Of a stretch of 40,521 nucleotides of DNA, positions 8,545 to 16,433 are shown one piece after another. Every line of letters begins with the position of its first letter. Within the stretch, counting starts at the first letter, position 1. The translations under genes were made by a program, and so were the position numbers. The notes beneath the pieces were generated by a model. The model was given only the letters and a program-made list of their open reading frames with translations. It had not been told where the DNA came from and ran no database searches. This DNA is from an uncultured Granulosicoccaceae bacterium (lineage in GTDB: Bacteria > Pseudomonadota > Gammaproteobacteria > Granulosicoccales > Granulosicoccaceae): positions 1 to 40,521 of the forward strand of contig CALGKA010000085.1 in NCBI GenBank assembly GCA_937927895.1, written 5' to 3'.

Positions 8545-9444
8545 ATGTCTAAAGTTAGCATGCGTCAGATGCTAGAAGCTGGTGTGCATTTTGGCCACCA
8601 AACTCGCTACTGGGATCCTAAAATGGCCCCCTACATTTACGGCGAGCGTAATAAAATCCATATTTTCAACCTTGAAAGCACCGTTCCGGCGCTTGACGAT
8701 GCGTTGAATTTTCTAGGCAGCCTGGCGGCAAAGAATGGCAAGGTTCTATTTGTTGGTACCAAGCGCGCCGCGCGTGATGCAGTGAAAGATGCTGCTGAAG
8801 CCTGCAACATGCCATTTGTGAATCGTCGTTGGCCTGGTGGCATGATGACTAACTTCAAAACCGTTAAGCAGTCTGTAAAAAGAATGCTTGAACTTGAAGA
8901 GATGTTTGCGAGTGGTGGTGAAGAAAAGCTAAATAAAAAAGAAGCGCTTAACTTGCGTCGTGAGCTAGAAAAGCTCGATAAAAGCTTAGGCGGTGTTAAA
9001 GCCATGGAACGTCTACCAGACGCATTATTTGTTATTGATACTGGCTATGAAAAAATTGCCATCGCGGAAGCTCGAAAGCTGGGTATTCCAATTATCGCGG
9101 TAGTCGATAGCAACAACTCTCCAAAATTGGTTGATTACGTAATCCCTGGTAACGATGATGCCGTCCGGGCAATTCAGCTTTACGTTGATGCAGCAGCAGA
9201 CGCAATAAAAACGGGTAAGACAGCAAACACCGTGGCTAGCAGCAAAGAGTACGTTGAAGTAGTAGAGCCAGAAGCGTCAGCCGCAGAGGCAACTGCCGCA
9301 GCTGAAGCAGCACTTGCGGCCGCCGCCGCTGAAACTGCTGCAGCACCAGCTGAGGCTGCTCCTGAAGCAGCTGTTCCTGAAGCCGCTCCTGAAGCTGCTG
9401 CATCTCCAGATGCTACAGACAAGGACGCACCCGCAGCAGGTTAA
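8545..9444 (+). CDS. rpsB: 30S ribosomal protein S2 with extended Ala-rich C-terminal tail
   Basis: S2 is a late-binding small-subunit protein bridging head and body of the 30S, needed for S1 binding. Residues 1-235 are typical: [20 protein letters not shown] at 6-25, [24 protein letters not shown] and the coiled-coil insertion at about 105-155. The protein is 299 residues against 241 in E. coli. Residues 240-299 form a low-complexity tail rich in Ala, Glu and Pro that is probably disordered. The gene is followed after 119 bases by tsf, the usual partner. The tail DNA is not frameshifted, and the stop is a plain TAA. Confidence 0.97.
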   Translation: MSKVSMRQMLEAGVHFGHQTRYWDPKMAPYIYGERNKIHIFNLESTVPALDDALNFLGSLAAKNGKVLFVGTKRAARDAVKDAAEACNMPFVNRRWPGGMMTNFKTVKQSVKRMLELEEMFASGGEEKLNKKEALNLRRELEKLDKSLGGVKAMERLPDALFVIDTGYEKIAIAEARKLGIPIIAVVDSNNSPKLVDYVIPGNDDAVRAIQLYVDAAADAIKTGKTANTVASSKEYVEVVEPEASAAEATAAAEAALAAAAAETAAAPAEAAPEAAVPEAAPEAAASPDATDKDAPAAG

Positions 9445-9495
9445 GAGCGCGGTACTTTAAGCAAAACTTCACGGGCTCAGCATGAGTCCAAGTCC

Positions 9496-9522
9496 GATGC
9501 CTATATATTTACTATAGGCATC
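9496..9522 (+). promoter_or_regulatory. Perfect hairpin between rpsB and tsf
   Basis: GATGCCTATA (9496-9505) pairs exactly with TATAGGCATC (9513-9522) around a 7-base loop. No T run follows, so full termination is unlikely. A processing or stabilising hairpin that tunes tsf relative to rpsB is the more likely role (inference). Confidence 0.6.
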
Positions 9523-9563
9523 GTCTCCGCCAATGAGCGGAACTGAACTAGATAGGTCAAGAA

Positions 9564-10439
9564 ATGGCAATTACAGCAGCAATGGTAAAGGAACTGCGCG
9601 AGAGAACTGGCGCAGGCATGATGGAGTGCAAAAATGCACTGGTAGAATCAAACGGTGATCTGGATGCCGCCATCGAGCAGATGCGTATCTCAGGTCTGGC
9701 AAAGGCCGACAAAAAATCAGGTCGAGTTGCCGCGGAAGGCACAATCGCTGTGGAAACAGCAGCTGATGGCAAAGTGGTTGCGATGCTGGAAGTGAACTGT
9801 GAGACCGATTTCGTAGCAATGAGTGACGATTTCAAAGGCTTCGCGCAAGCAGCTGCAAATGCTGTGCTTGAGCATAATCCTGCCGATGTTGAAGCGTTAA
9901 GCGGACTGTCTGCTGGAGACAAAACCATCGAGGAAGTTCGTCAAGAACTAGTATCCAAATTAGGTGAAAATATTCAGGTTCGTCGTTTCATACGTCACGA
10001 AATGAATAACGGTACTGCTGGTGTCTATAAGCATGGTGAGCGCATTGGTGTGGTCACAGAAGTAACCGGCACTGAAGAGCTAGCGCGTGATATCGGTATG
10101 CACGTAGCGGCAAGTCGCCCTGTTTGTGTCAGTGAAGCGGAAGTTCCAGCGGACGTTCTAGCGCAGGAAAAGAAGATTCTAGTGGCGGAAGCTGCCGAAA
10201 GTGGCAAGCCACCAGAGATTATTGAAAAGATGGTAGAAGGTAGAATCCGCAAGTATCTTGCAGATATCACCTTGCTTGGTCAGCCATTCGTAAAGAATCC
10301 GGATCAAACGGTTGAAAAAATGCTGAAATCTGTAGATGGTCAGGCTCACTTTTTTGCCCGATTTGAAGTAGGCGAAGGCATTGAGAAGAAAACCGAAAAC
10401 TTCGCAGAAGAAGTTATGGCGCAGGTGAAGGGCGAGTAA
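9564..10439 (+). CDS. tsf: Translation elongation factor Ts
   Basis: EF-Ts catalyses GDP-GTP exchange on EF-Tu. The 291-residue protein has the N-terminal UBA-like motif (VKELRERTGAGMMECKNAL at residues 9-27) and the TDFV motif at residues 81-84 (NCETDFVAMS), which inserts next to the EF-Tu Mg2+ site. Two core subdomains and a C-terminal helical module follow. Length and residue numbering match E. coli (283) closely. It is cotranscribed with rpsB, and a strong terminator follows 58 bases after the stop. Confidence 0.97.
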   Translation: MAITAAMVKELRERTGAGMMECKNALVESNGDLDAAIEQMRISGLAKADKKSGRVAAEGTIAVETAADGKVVAMLEVNCETDFVAMSDDFKGFAQAAANAVLEHNPADVEALSGLSAGDKTIEEVRQELVSKLGENIQVRRFIRHEMNNGTAGVYKHGERIGVVTEVTGTEELARDIGMHVAASRPVCVSEAEVPADVLAQEKKILVAEAAESGKPPEIIEKMVEGRIRKYLADITLLGQPFVKNPDQTVEKMLKSVDGQAHFFARFEVGEGIEKKTENFAEEVMAQVKGE

Positions 10440-10497
10440 ATCAAGCCTTATCACTGTGGGTTGCGTGCTACAACTTCGCAATCTTCACATGTGTGAC

Positions 10498-10526
10498 AAA
10501 AGCCGGCCGATGAGCCGGCTTTTTTT
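10498..10526 (+). terminator. Rho-independent terminator after tsf
   Basis: AAAAGCCGGC (to 10507) pairs with GCCGGCTTTT (from 10514) around the loop CGATGA, followed by a run of T to 10526. It closes the rpsB-tsf operon, so pyrH needs its own promoter within 10527-10627. I cannot assign one confidently. Confidence 0.92.
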
Positions 10527-10627
10527 ATGGCACAATTCGCGTGTTTAGCTGAAACGGTTGCTCCCAGTGATAAGGGTAAAGGCAAGCTCCAAGGCTTTAT
10601 CAATGGGTATCTATTTAGAGAAAACCA

Positions 10628-11356
10628 ATGTCTCATAAGTCAGCTAGAAAGCGTGTAATGCTGAAGCTCAGTGGTGAAGCACTGATGGGTGATCTCCAAT
10701 ACGGTATTGATCCGGTATACATAGAGCGTATTGCGTCAGAAATTACTGAAATGGTTGCTGCAGATCTAGAGGTAGCGGTGGTGATCGGTGGCGGCAATAT
10801 TTTCCGTGGAGCCTACTTAGCAGAAGGCGGAATGGAGCGAACGACAGGCGACCACATTGGAATGCTCGCAACAGTGATCAACGCGTTGTCTTTGCAAGAT
10901 ACGTTGGAGCGCAAAGGGGCTTATTGCCGTGTGATGTCAGCGCTAAAAATTAATGAAGTATGTGAAGACTATATTCGCCGCCGGGCAGTGCGGCATTTAG
11001 AGAAAGGCAGGGTAGTAATTTTTGCATCAGGAACTGGCAATCCGTTTTTTACAACAGATACGGCAGCCAGCTTGAGGGCAGTAGAAATTGGTGCAGATAT
11101 TATGCTTAAAGCCACCAAAGTAGACGGCATCTATGATAAAGATCCTAATAAGTATCCGGATGCCGTAAAAATCGATCGCATTACCTATGACGAAGTAATT
11201 AATAGCAAGCTTGCGGTTATGGATACCACGGCCGTCGTTATGTGCCGTGATAACAATTTGCCATTGAAGGTATTTAATATGAATACCCCAGGTGAGATGG
11301 TAAGAGCTGTGACAGGTGAATCAGTCGGCTCTATAGTGGAAAGTGGAGAATCATAA
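10628..11356 (+). CDS. pyrH: Uridylate kinase (UMP kinase)
   Basis: PyrH phosphorylates UMP to UDP in pyrimidine nucleotide synthesis. The 242 residues match the hexameric bacterial family in length. Visible motifs are MLKLSGEAL (residues 11-19, phosphate-binding Lys), the glycine-rich [11 protein letters not shown], the UMP-binding [25 protein letters not shown], and [13 protein letters not shown]. It is first in the pyrH-frr pair. frr starts 2 bases after its stop, so the two are translationally coupled. Confidence 0.97.
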   Translation: MSHKSARKRVMLKLSGEALMGDLQYGIDPVYIERIASEITEMVAADLEVAVVIGGGNIFRGAYLAEGGMERTTGDHIGMLATVINALSLQDTLERKGAYCRVMSALKINEVCEDYIRRRAVRHLEKGRVVIFASGTGNPFFTTDTAASLRAVEIGADIMLKATKVDGIYDKDPNKYPDAVKIDRITYDEVINSKLAVMDTTAVVMCRDNNLPLKVFNMNTPGEMVRAVTGESVGSIVESGES

Positions 11357-11358
11357 AA

Positions 11359-11916
11359 ATGATCGACGATATAAAAAAAGACGCAGCAACTAGAATGGGT
11401 AAAAGCATTGAGTCGCTGCAAAACGAATTTAGCCGTATACGAACCGGGCGTGCTCACACGAGCTTGTTAGATCACGTTAAGGTGGATTATTACGGTAACT
11501 CTTCTGCATTGAATCAAGTGGCTAAAATTACCATTGAAGATTCACGCACATTAACAGTCACGCCATGGGAAAAAGACATGGTGGCTCCGATCGAAAAAGC
11601 GATCATCAATTCCGATTTGGGCTTGAACCCATCAAGTGCCGGCACGGTAATTAGAATCCCTATGCCGCCGTTAACTGAAGAGCGACGTAAAGACCTGGTG
11701 CGTGTGGTTCGCTCTGAAGCTGAAAACGCAAAAGTTAGCGTGCGTAATATTCGCCGTGACGCTAACAGTGATCTTAAGGATCTGCAAAAAGAAAAAGAGA
11801 TCTCAGAAGATGAAGAGCGTAAAGGCCAGGACCTAATACAAAAAGCTACTGATGAATACATCGCTAAAGTGGATGAGTTGCTGAAAGGAAAAGAAGCCGA
11901 GTTGATGGAAGTCTGA
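11359..11916 (+). CDS. frr: Ribosome recycling factor
   Basis: RRF splits post-termination ribosomes together with EF-G. The 185 residues are exactly the E. coli length. Family motifs include [20 protein letters not shown], the [12 protein letters not shown] segment, [17 protein letters not shown], and [11 protein letters not shown] followed by a charged helix. The start is an ATG immediately behind the pyrH stop. Confidence 0.97.
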   Translation: MIDDIKKDAATRMGKSIESLQNEFSRIRTGRAHTSLLDHVKVDYYGNSSALNQVAKITIEDSRTLTVTPWEKDMVAPIEKAIINSDLGLNPSSAGTVIRIPMPPLTEERRKDLVRVVRSEAENAKVSVRNIRRDANSDLKDLQKEKEISEDEERKGQDLIQKATDEYIAKVDELLKGKEAELMEV

Positions 11917-11941
11917 TTGCTACTTTATTGAGTTTTTTAGC

Positions 11942-12667
11942 ATGACAGACTTACCCAAGCATATTGCCGTTATTATGGACGGTAACGGCCGTTGGGCACG
12001 ACAACGTGGTTTGCCGCGCAGCGCCGGCCATCAAGCAGGTGTTAAAGCGACACGTAAAATTGTTGAACATTGTGTGCGCCTGCAAACAGAGGCGTTAACC
12101 ATATATGCCTTCAGCAGTGAAAACTGGCGCCGTCCTGAAAAGGAGGTTAATTTTCTGATGGAGCTATTTATCAAGGCAATTGGTAGTGAGCTCAATAAGC
12201 TGCATGAAAATAATATTCGAGTGCAGTTTATTGGCGAGCTTACAAAATTCCCTGATGGCTTGCTTCACGAAATAAAGCTGGCAACAGAGAAAACAGCTCA
12301 AAATACAGGGCTAAGATTAAACATAGCTGTGAACTATGGTGGTCGCAATGAGTTGACCAACGCGATGGTGCAAATTGCAGCTAAGGTTGAAGCCGGTGAG
12401 TTAAGCTCAAAATCGATTACAGAAGACGTAATCCTGCAACATAGTTGGTTACCGGATTGTCCAGAGCCAGATCTATTTGTTAGAACCGGTGGAGAGCAAC
12501 GATTAAGTAATTATTTGCTTTGGCATATCGCTTATACCGAGCTTTCTTTTACTGACACGCTTTGGCCTGATTTCGATGGCGACGAGCTCGACAAACTAAT
12601 TGAGCAATATACGCAGCGCCAACGTCGATTCGGGCAAACCGGTGAACAAGTGCAGGCGAGTGAATAA
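11942..12667 (+). CDS. uppS: Isoprenyl transferase, undecaprenyl diphosphate synthase
   Basis: UppS makes the C55 lipid carrier for peptidoglycan and O-antigen from farnesyl diphosphate and isopentenyl diphosphate. The 241 residues show the cis-prenyltransferase motifs: IAVIMDGNGRWARQRG (catalytic Asp13), FSSENWRRP, and VRTGGEQRLSNYLLWHIAYTE with the terminal acidic cluster TLWPDFDGDELD. It lies 25 bases after frr and before cdsA, as in E. coli. Confidence 0.97.
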   Translation: MTDLPKHIAVIMDGNGRWARQRGLPRSAGHQAGVKATRKIVEHCVRLQTEALTIYAFSSENWRRPEKEVNFLMELFIKAIGSELNKLHENNIRVQFIGELTKFPDGLLHEIKLATEKTAQNTGLRLNIAVNYGGRNELTNAMVQIAAKVEAGELSSKSITEDVILQHSWLPDCPEPDLFVRTGGEQRLSNYLLWHIAYTELSFTDTLWPDFDGDELDKLIEQYTQRQRRFGQTGEQVQASE

Positions 12668-12754
12668 CAGTATTTGCCACAGCTCTTCTTTACTGCGCCT
12701 GGATAACCTTTGGATTAAGTGAATGGTGATTATGAAAAACGGACACGTTATTAC

Positions 12755-13576
12755 ATGCTAAAGCAACGGATCATAACAGCCGTGGTTATAGCTGCTATTG
12801 CATTGTGGGCATTGCTTGGTTGGAATGACCTGTTCTTTGCGATTTTTCTATTAGCAATTATAGCGGCGTGTGCGTGGGAGTGGGGCAACCTTGTAAGTGT
12901 TTCCACCAAACCTTTACGTATTGCTTATGTTGCCATTGTTGCTGTGACCACTGCACTTTGTTTTTATATGTTGAATATCGGTGTGCTTGCGCCGATGGTG
13001 TTGATAGGTGTTTTGATATGGATCACCATTGTGGCTGATCTCATCATTCGACCGACAATTGAGCCAAAGCGATTGGCTAACAAAGTCGTTGAAACAAACT
13101 GGCCATTGTTATCGCTTGCATCTTTTATACTGATTATATCGGTTTGCAGTTTGCTTTGGTTGCGTGCTAATCACGGTCCAGGGGTTGTGATTTATATTAT
13201 CGCTTTGGTGGCCGCAGCTGATACAGGGGCCTACTTTGCAGGCCGGCAATTTGGTAACAGAAAACTAGCGGTTCTAATTAGCCAAGGTAAAACCATTGAA
13301 GGTGCTATGGGTGGTTTGGTAGCGGCATTAATACTTGCCGCATTTGCGTGCCCCTATCTTGCCAGTGAAACGATAAACGGCTGGTCGCTTTTTCTAATGA
13401 GTGCCATGGCAGCAATTTTTTCTATTGCGGGTGATCTATATATTAGCCGTGCTAAACGAACCCGTGATATCAAAGACAGTGGCACATTGCTACCCGGGCA
13501 TGGTGGAGTGCTTGATCGTTTTGATGGTCTGATTGCCGCCATTCCATGGATCGCTTTTGCCGTGTTGTGGTTGTAG
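12755..13576 (+). CDS. cdsA: Phosphatidate cytidylyltransferase (CDP-diglyceride synthase)
   Basis: CdsA converts phosphatidic acid and CTP to CDP-diacylglycerol, the precursor of all phospholipids. It is a polytopic inner-membrane protein with about eight hydrophobic segments. The C-terminal family signature is intact (SRAKRTRDIKDSGTLLPGH followed by GGVLDRFDG). The frame opens at a GTG at 12719 (285 aa), but the ATG at 12755 gives MLKQRIITA, matching the E. coli N-terminus (MLKYRL...), and a 273-residue product. The Shine-Dalgarno is weak for both, so the start is the only uncertain point. Confidence 0.94.
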   Translation: MLKQRIITAVVIAAIALWALLGWNDLFFAIFLLAIIAACAWEWGNLVSVSTKPLRIAYVAIVAVTTALCFYMLNIGVLAPMVLIGVLIWITIVADLIIRPTIEPKRLANKVVETNWPLLSLASFILIISVCSLLWLRANHGPGVVIYIIALVAAADTGAYFAGRQFGNRKLAVLISQGKTIEGAMGGLVAALILAAFACPYLASETINGWSLFLMSAMAAIFSIAGDLYISRAKRTRDIKDSGTLLPGHGGVLDRFDGLIAAIPWIAFAVLWL

Positions 13577-13578
13577 CA

Positions 13579-14790
13579 GTGGCGGGAAAGCAATCGGTAG
13601 CTGTTTTTGGTTCTAGCGGATCCATCGGGCTTAGTACGCTTGATGTACTAGAGCGCAACCAATCAAAGTATACCGTAGCTGCGTTAACCGCAAACAGTAG
13701 CGTCGAAGTTGTCTTTCAACAGTGCTTAAAATTTAAGCCAATGGTTGCTGCGATGGCTGAGCCTGCAGCTGCAGCTGAGTTGTCGCTGCGACTTAAAGCT
13801 GCTAGCAGTGAGACTGAAGTTTTACACGGCCCGGATGCGTTAACGCAAATTGCCGCTGACCCCAATATTCCAATCATCATGGCAGCCATTGTAGGTTTTG
13901 CAGGTCTGCCTCCCACGCTTGCGGCAGCTAGATGTGGCAAACGTATTTTGCTGGCTAATAAAGAATCCATGGTAGTAGCGGGGGAGTTTCTGACTCGTGT
14001 AGCAGCGCAGGGTGGTGCGTCTTTTGTGCCGGTTGATAGTGAGCACAATGCGATCTTTCAATGTCTGCCAGAGACCAACCGATGTAAGCCTGACGCAGGA
14101 CTGCAGGGTGGTGTTCAGTCATTGGTGCTGACCGCATCCGGTGGGCCGTTTCGGCAGTTCAGCCTCGAGCAAATGCAGTCTGTCACAATCGACGCTGCAT
14201 TGAATCATCCTAATTGGGATATGGGACCAAAGATTTCGGTTGATTCGGCCACTATGATGAACAAAGGTTTAGAGGTGATTGAGGCCAGTTATCTTTTCGG
14301 TATTGACGAAAGTTTGATAGAGGTAGTAGTTCATCCGGAGAGTTTCATTCATTCTATGGTGCGCTACATTGATGGCTCGGTTTTAGCACAGCTGGGGCAG
14401 GCGGATATGCGAACCCCTATTGCCAACGCGCTGGCATGGCCTGACAGAGTAGAAACGAGCGTTGAGCCGCTCGATTTTGTTCGTATTGGTAGTTTGAACT
14501 TTGAAGCGCCTGATCATGAGCGCTTCCCATGCTTGTTGCTGGCGCGGCAAGCGCTGAGAAAAGGCGGCGGTGCACCGGGAATTTTAAATGCAGCTAACGA
14601 AGTAGCCGTGCAAGAATTTTTAGATGGCAAGATACAATTCAGTGATATTGCTAGCGTTAATTCACACGTTTTACAATCTTTTGAGTTTGCGGTGCCACAA
14701 TCAGTGGATGATTTAATCAGTATGGACCAGTCGGCGCGGCAGTATGCGCTAGACTACATTGAACAACAGGGCTATCAGCCTGTCGAGTGA
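13579..14790 (+). CDS. dxr: 1-deoxy-D-xylulose 5-phosphate reductoisomerase
   Basis: Dxr carries out the committed step of the MEP isoprenoid pathway, NADPH-dependent conversion of DXP to MEP. Motifs are VAVFGSSGSIGLSTLDV (NADPH site), LLANKESMVVAGE, PVDSEHNAIFQCL (catalytic Asp/Glu), NWDMGPKISVDSATMMNKGL and GQADMRTPIANALAWP. The frame opens at an ATG at 13546, overlapping cdsA by 31 bases. I prefer the GTG at 13579, 2 bases after the cdsA stop, because it gives MAGKQSVAVFG with the same spacing before the Rossmann glycine as in relatives and 403 residues (E. coli 398). Neither start has a clear Shine-Dalgarno. Confidence 0.94.
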   Translation: MAGKQSVAVFGSSGSIGLSTLDVLERNQSKYTVAALTANSSVEVVFQQCLKFKPMVAAMAEPAAAAELSLRLKAASSETEVLHGPDALTQIAADPNIPIIMAAIVGFAGLPPTLAAARCGKRILLANKESMVVAGEFLTRVAAQGGASFVPVDSEHNAIFQCLPETNRCKPDAGLQGGVQSLVLTASGGPFRQFSLEQMQSVTIDAALNHPNWDMGPKISVDSATMMNKGLEVIEASYLFGIDESLIEVVVHPESFIHSMVRYIDGSVLAQLGQADMRTPIANALAWPDRVETSVEPLDFVRIGSLNFEAPDHERFPCLLLARQALRKGGGAPGILNAANEVAVQEFLDGKIQFSDIASVNSHVLQSFEFAVPQSVDDLISMDQSARQYALDYIEQQGYQPVE

Positions 14791-14857
14791 TAGGTTCTAG
14801 AGCAATTTGCTCATCTAGGCAATTAACAGCTTAGCCCAAGTTTACCCGGTGTCATAA

Positions 14858-16234
14858 ATGCAAAGTGTTCTTTTAAGCGTGGTGGCTTTTATTATCGCCA
14901 TTGGTGTGCTTGTAACTATTCATGAGTTTGGCCACTATTGGGTCGCCCGTAAAATGGGTGTCAAGGTGCTGCGTTTCTCAATTGGGTTCGGCAAGCCCTT
15001 ATGGAAAAAAGTCGCGGGAGCTGATCAAACTGAATACGTTTTGGCTGCTATTCCATTGGGTGGTTATGTAAAAATGCTCGATGAACGCGAGGGTGATGTT
15101 AACTCCGCCGAGCTTGATCGAGCGTTTAACAGAAAAAGCGTGTGGGCACGGATCGCCATTGTGCTTGCAGGGCCTGTCGCTAATCTAATCTTGGCGGTGT
15201 TGCTTTACTGGCTTATTTTTATAGTCGGTATCACCGGTATTGCACCCATCGTTGGTGAGCCCTTGGCAGAAACCCCTGCAGCGCTTGCGGGTTTCAAGTC
15301 TGAAGACAAAATTGTTCGAATTAACGGCAAGTCGACCCCCACTTGGAATACCGTCTACGTCGGATTGCTTGATGGCATAGTCAGTGGCGATCGCAATATT
15401 GATGTCACGGTTAACACAGCAGATGGCAGTGTTGAGACACGACAACTCGGTTTAGCGAAAGAACTATTAAACCAAGAAGGAGATGTGATCGGCTCAATCG
15501 GACTCAGCCGTTGGTGGCCTGATGTAGACCCGGTTATCGGTGGCATTGTGCCCGGTGGTGCGGCAGAAGCCTCAGGGTTGAAAGTTGGTGATCGAATTCT
15601 CACGAGTGATGGAGTGGCTGTTGCCACCTGGCGCGACCTGGTTGAAATTATCCGTGCCAGTGCAGGCAAAACGCTTAAGCTTGCGGTCGTCCGTGATAAC
15701 ACTGAAATGGCAATCGAGCTCACCCCGATCTTGCGGGAGACACCTCAAGGTGAGATCGGATTTATCGGAGCCCGTGAAACTCAATCGCAATCATTAATTG
15801 ATGAAAAGCTTCGCACCGTTGAGCGTTATTCACCAGTGGCAGCATTGGGTAAAGCATTTACTCGCACTATAGATATGATTTCGGTCAGTGTGAAAATGAT
15901 CGGCAAGCTGCTAACGGGGCAGGCGTCGCTAAAAAATACGGTTAGCGGCCCAATCTCGATAGCACAGTTTGCCGGGCAGTCAGTCAGTGTTGGTATTGAT
16001 CACTATTTGAGCTTTATTGCTCTGGTGTCGATCAGTCTGGGGGTGTTTAATCTGTTTCCGGTGCCAATGCTTGACGGTGGTCACCTGCTTTATTATGCAT
16101 GGGAAGTTGTAACAGGGCGCCAAGTGTCTGAACGCGTGCAATTGTTTGGTCAGCAAATTGGTCTCGCCATGCTTGGTACGCTAATGATTTTTGTTTTCTA
16201 CCACGATATTTTGCGCCTCTTGCCAGGTTTGTAA
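14858..16234 (+). CDS. rseP: Site-2 zinc metalloprotease RseP (sigma-E regulatory protease)
   Basis: RseP cuts the anti-sigma factor RseA within the membrane during the envelope-stress response, and clears signal peptides. The 458 residues match E. coli (450). The HEFGH zinc motif is at residues 22-26 in the first transmembrane helix, at the same positions as E. coli. Two tandem PDZ domains lie at about 115-290 (SEDKIVRING; GGAAEASGLKVGDRI). The third zinc ligand is in PVPMLDGGHLL near the C-terminus. It sits between dxr and bamA, the conserved order. Confidence 0.97.
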   Translation: MQSVLLSVVAFIIAIGVLVTIHEFGHYWVARKMGVKVLRFSIGFGKPLWKKVAGADQTEYVLAAIPLGGYVKMLDEREGDVNSAELDRAFNRKSVWARIAIVLAGPVANLILAVLLYWLIFIVGITGIAPIVGEPLAETPAALAGFKSEDKIVRINGKSTPTWNTVYVGLLDGIVSGDRNIDVTVNTADGSVETRQLGLAKELLNQEGDVIGSIGLSRWWPDVDPVIGGIVPGGAAEASGLKVGDRILTSDGVAVATWRDLVEIIRASAGKTLKLAVVRDNTEMAIELTPILRETPQGEIGFIGARETQSQSLIDEKLRTVERYSPVAALGKAFTRTIDMISVSVKMIGKLLTGQASLKNTVSGPISIAQFAGQSVSVGIDHYLSFIALVSISLGVFNLFPVPMLDGGHLLYYAWEVVTGRQVSERVQLFGQQIGLAMLGTLMIFVFYHDILRLLPGL

Positions 16235-16318
16235 GTCGTTAAAAAATCAACCTGGCTATGCGGTCAACGCATGGCTTGGATAATTGTTTGAGGATTAAAA
16301 CAACACTGCGTTAAGTTG

Positions 16319-16348
16319 TTGATATTAAAATCCTTTTGTGATGATTAT
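16319..16348 (+). promoter_or_regulatory. Weak promoter candidate upstream of bamA
   Basis: TTGATA (16319-16324) and GATTAT (16343-16348) are 18 bases apart in the 199-base rseP-bamA gap. The match is modest. I see no good sigma-E-type motif in this gap. bamA may also be read through from rseP. Confidence 0.3.
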
Positions 16349-16433
16349 TTTGGTGGTCTAGCTTTAGATTCGGTAATCCTGTTGTTTTGGTGCAATTGCT
16401 ATTCTTGAGCGAATTCCACCGCTGCTTATCTAC

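Noticed and set aside
9180..9422. Ala/Ser-rich open frame antisense to rpsB
   Set aside because: It is the complement of the GC-rich Ala tail of S2; low complexity keeps the reverse frame open.
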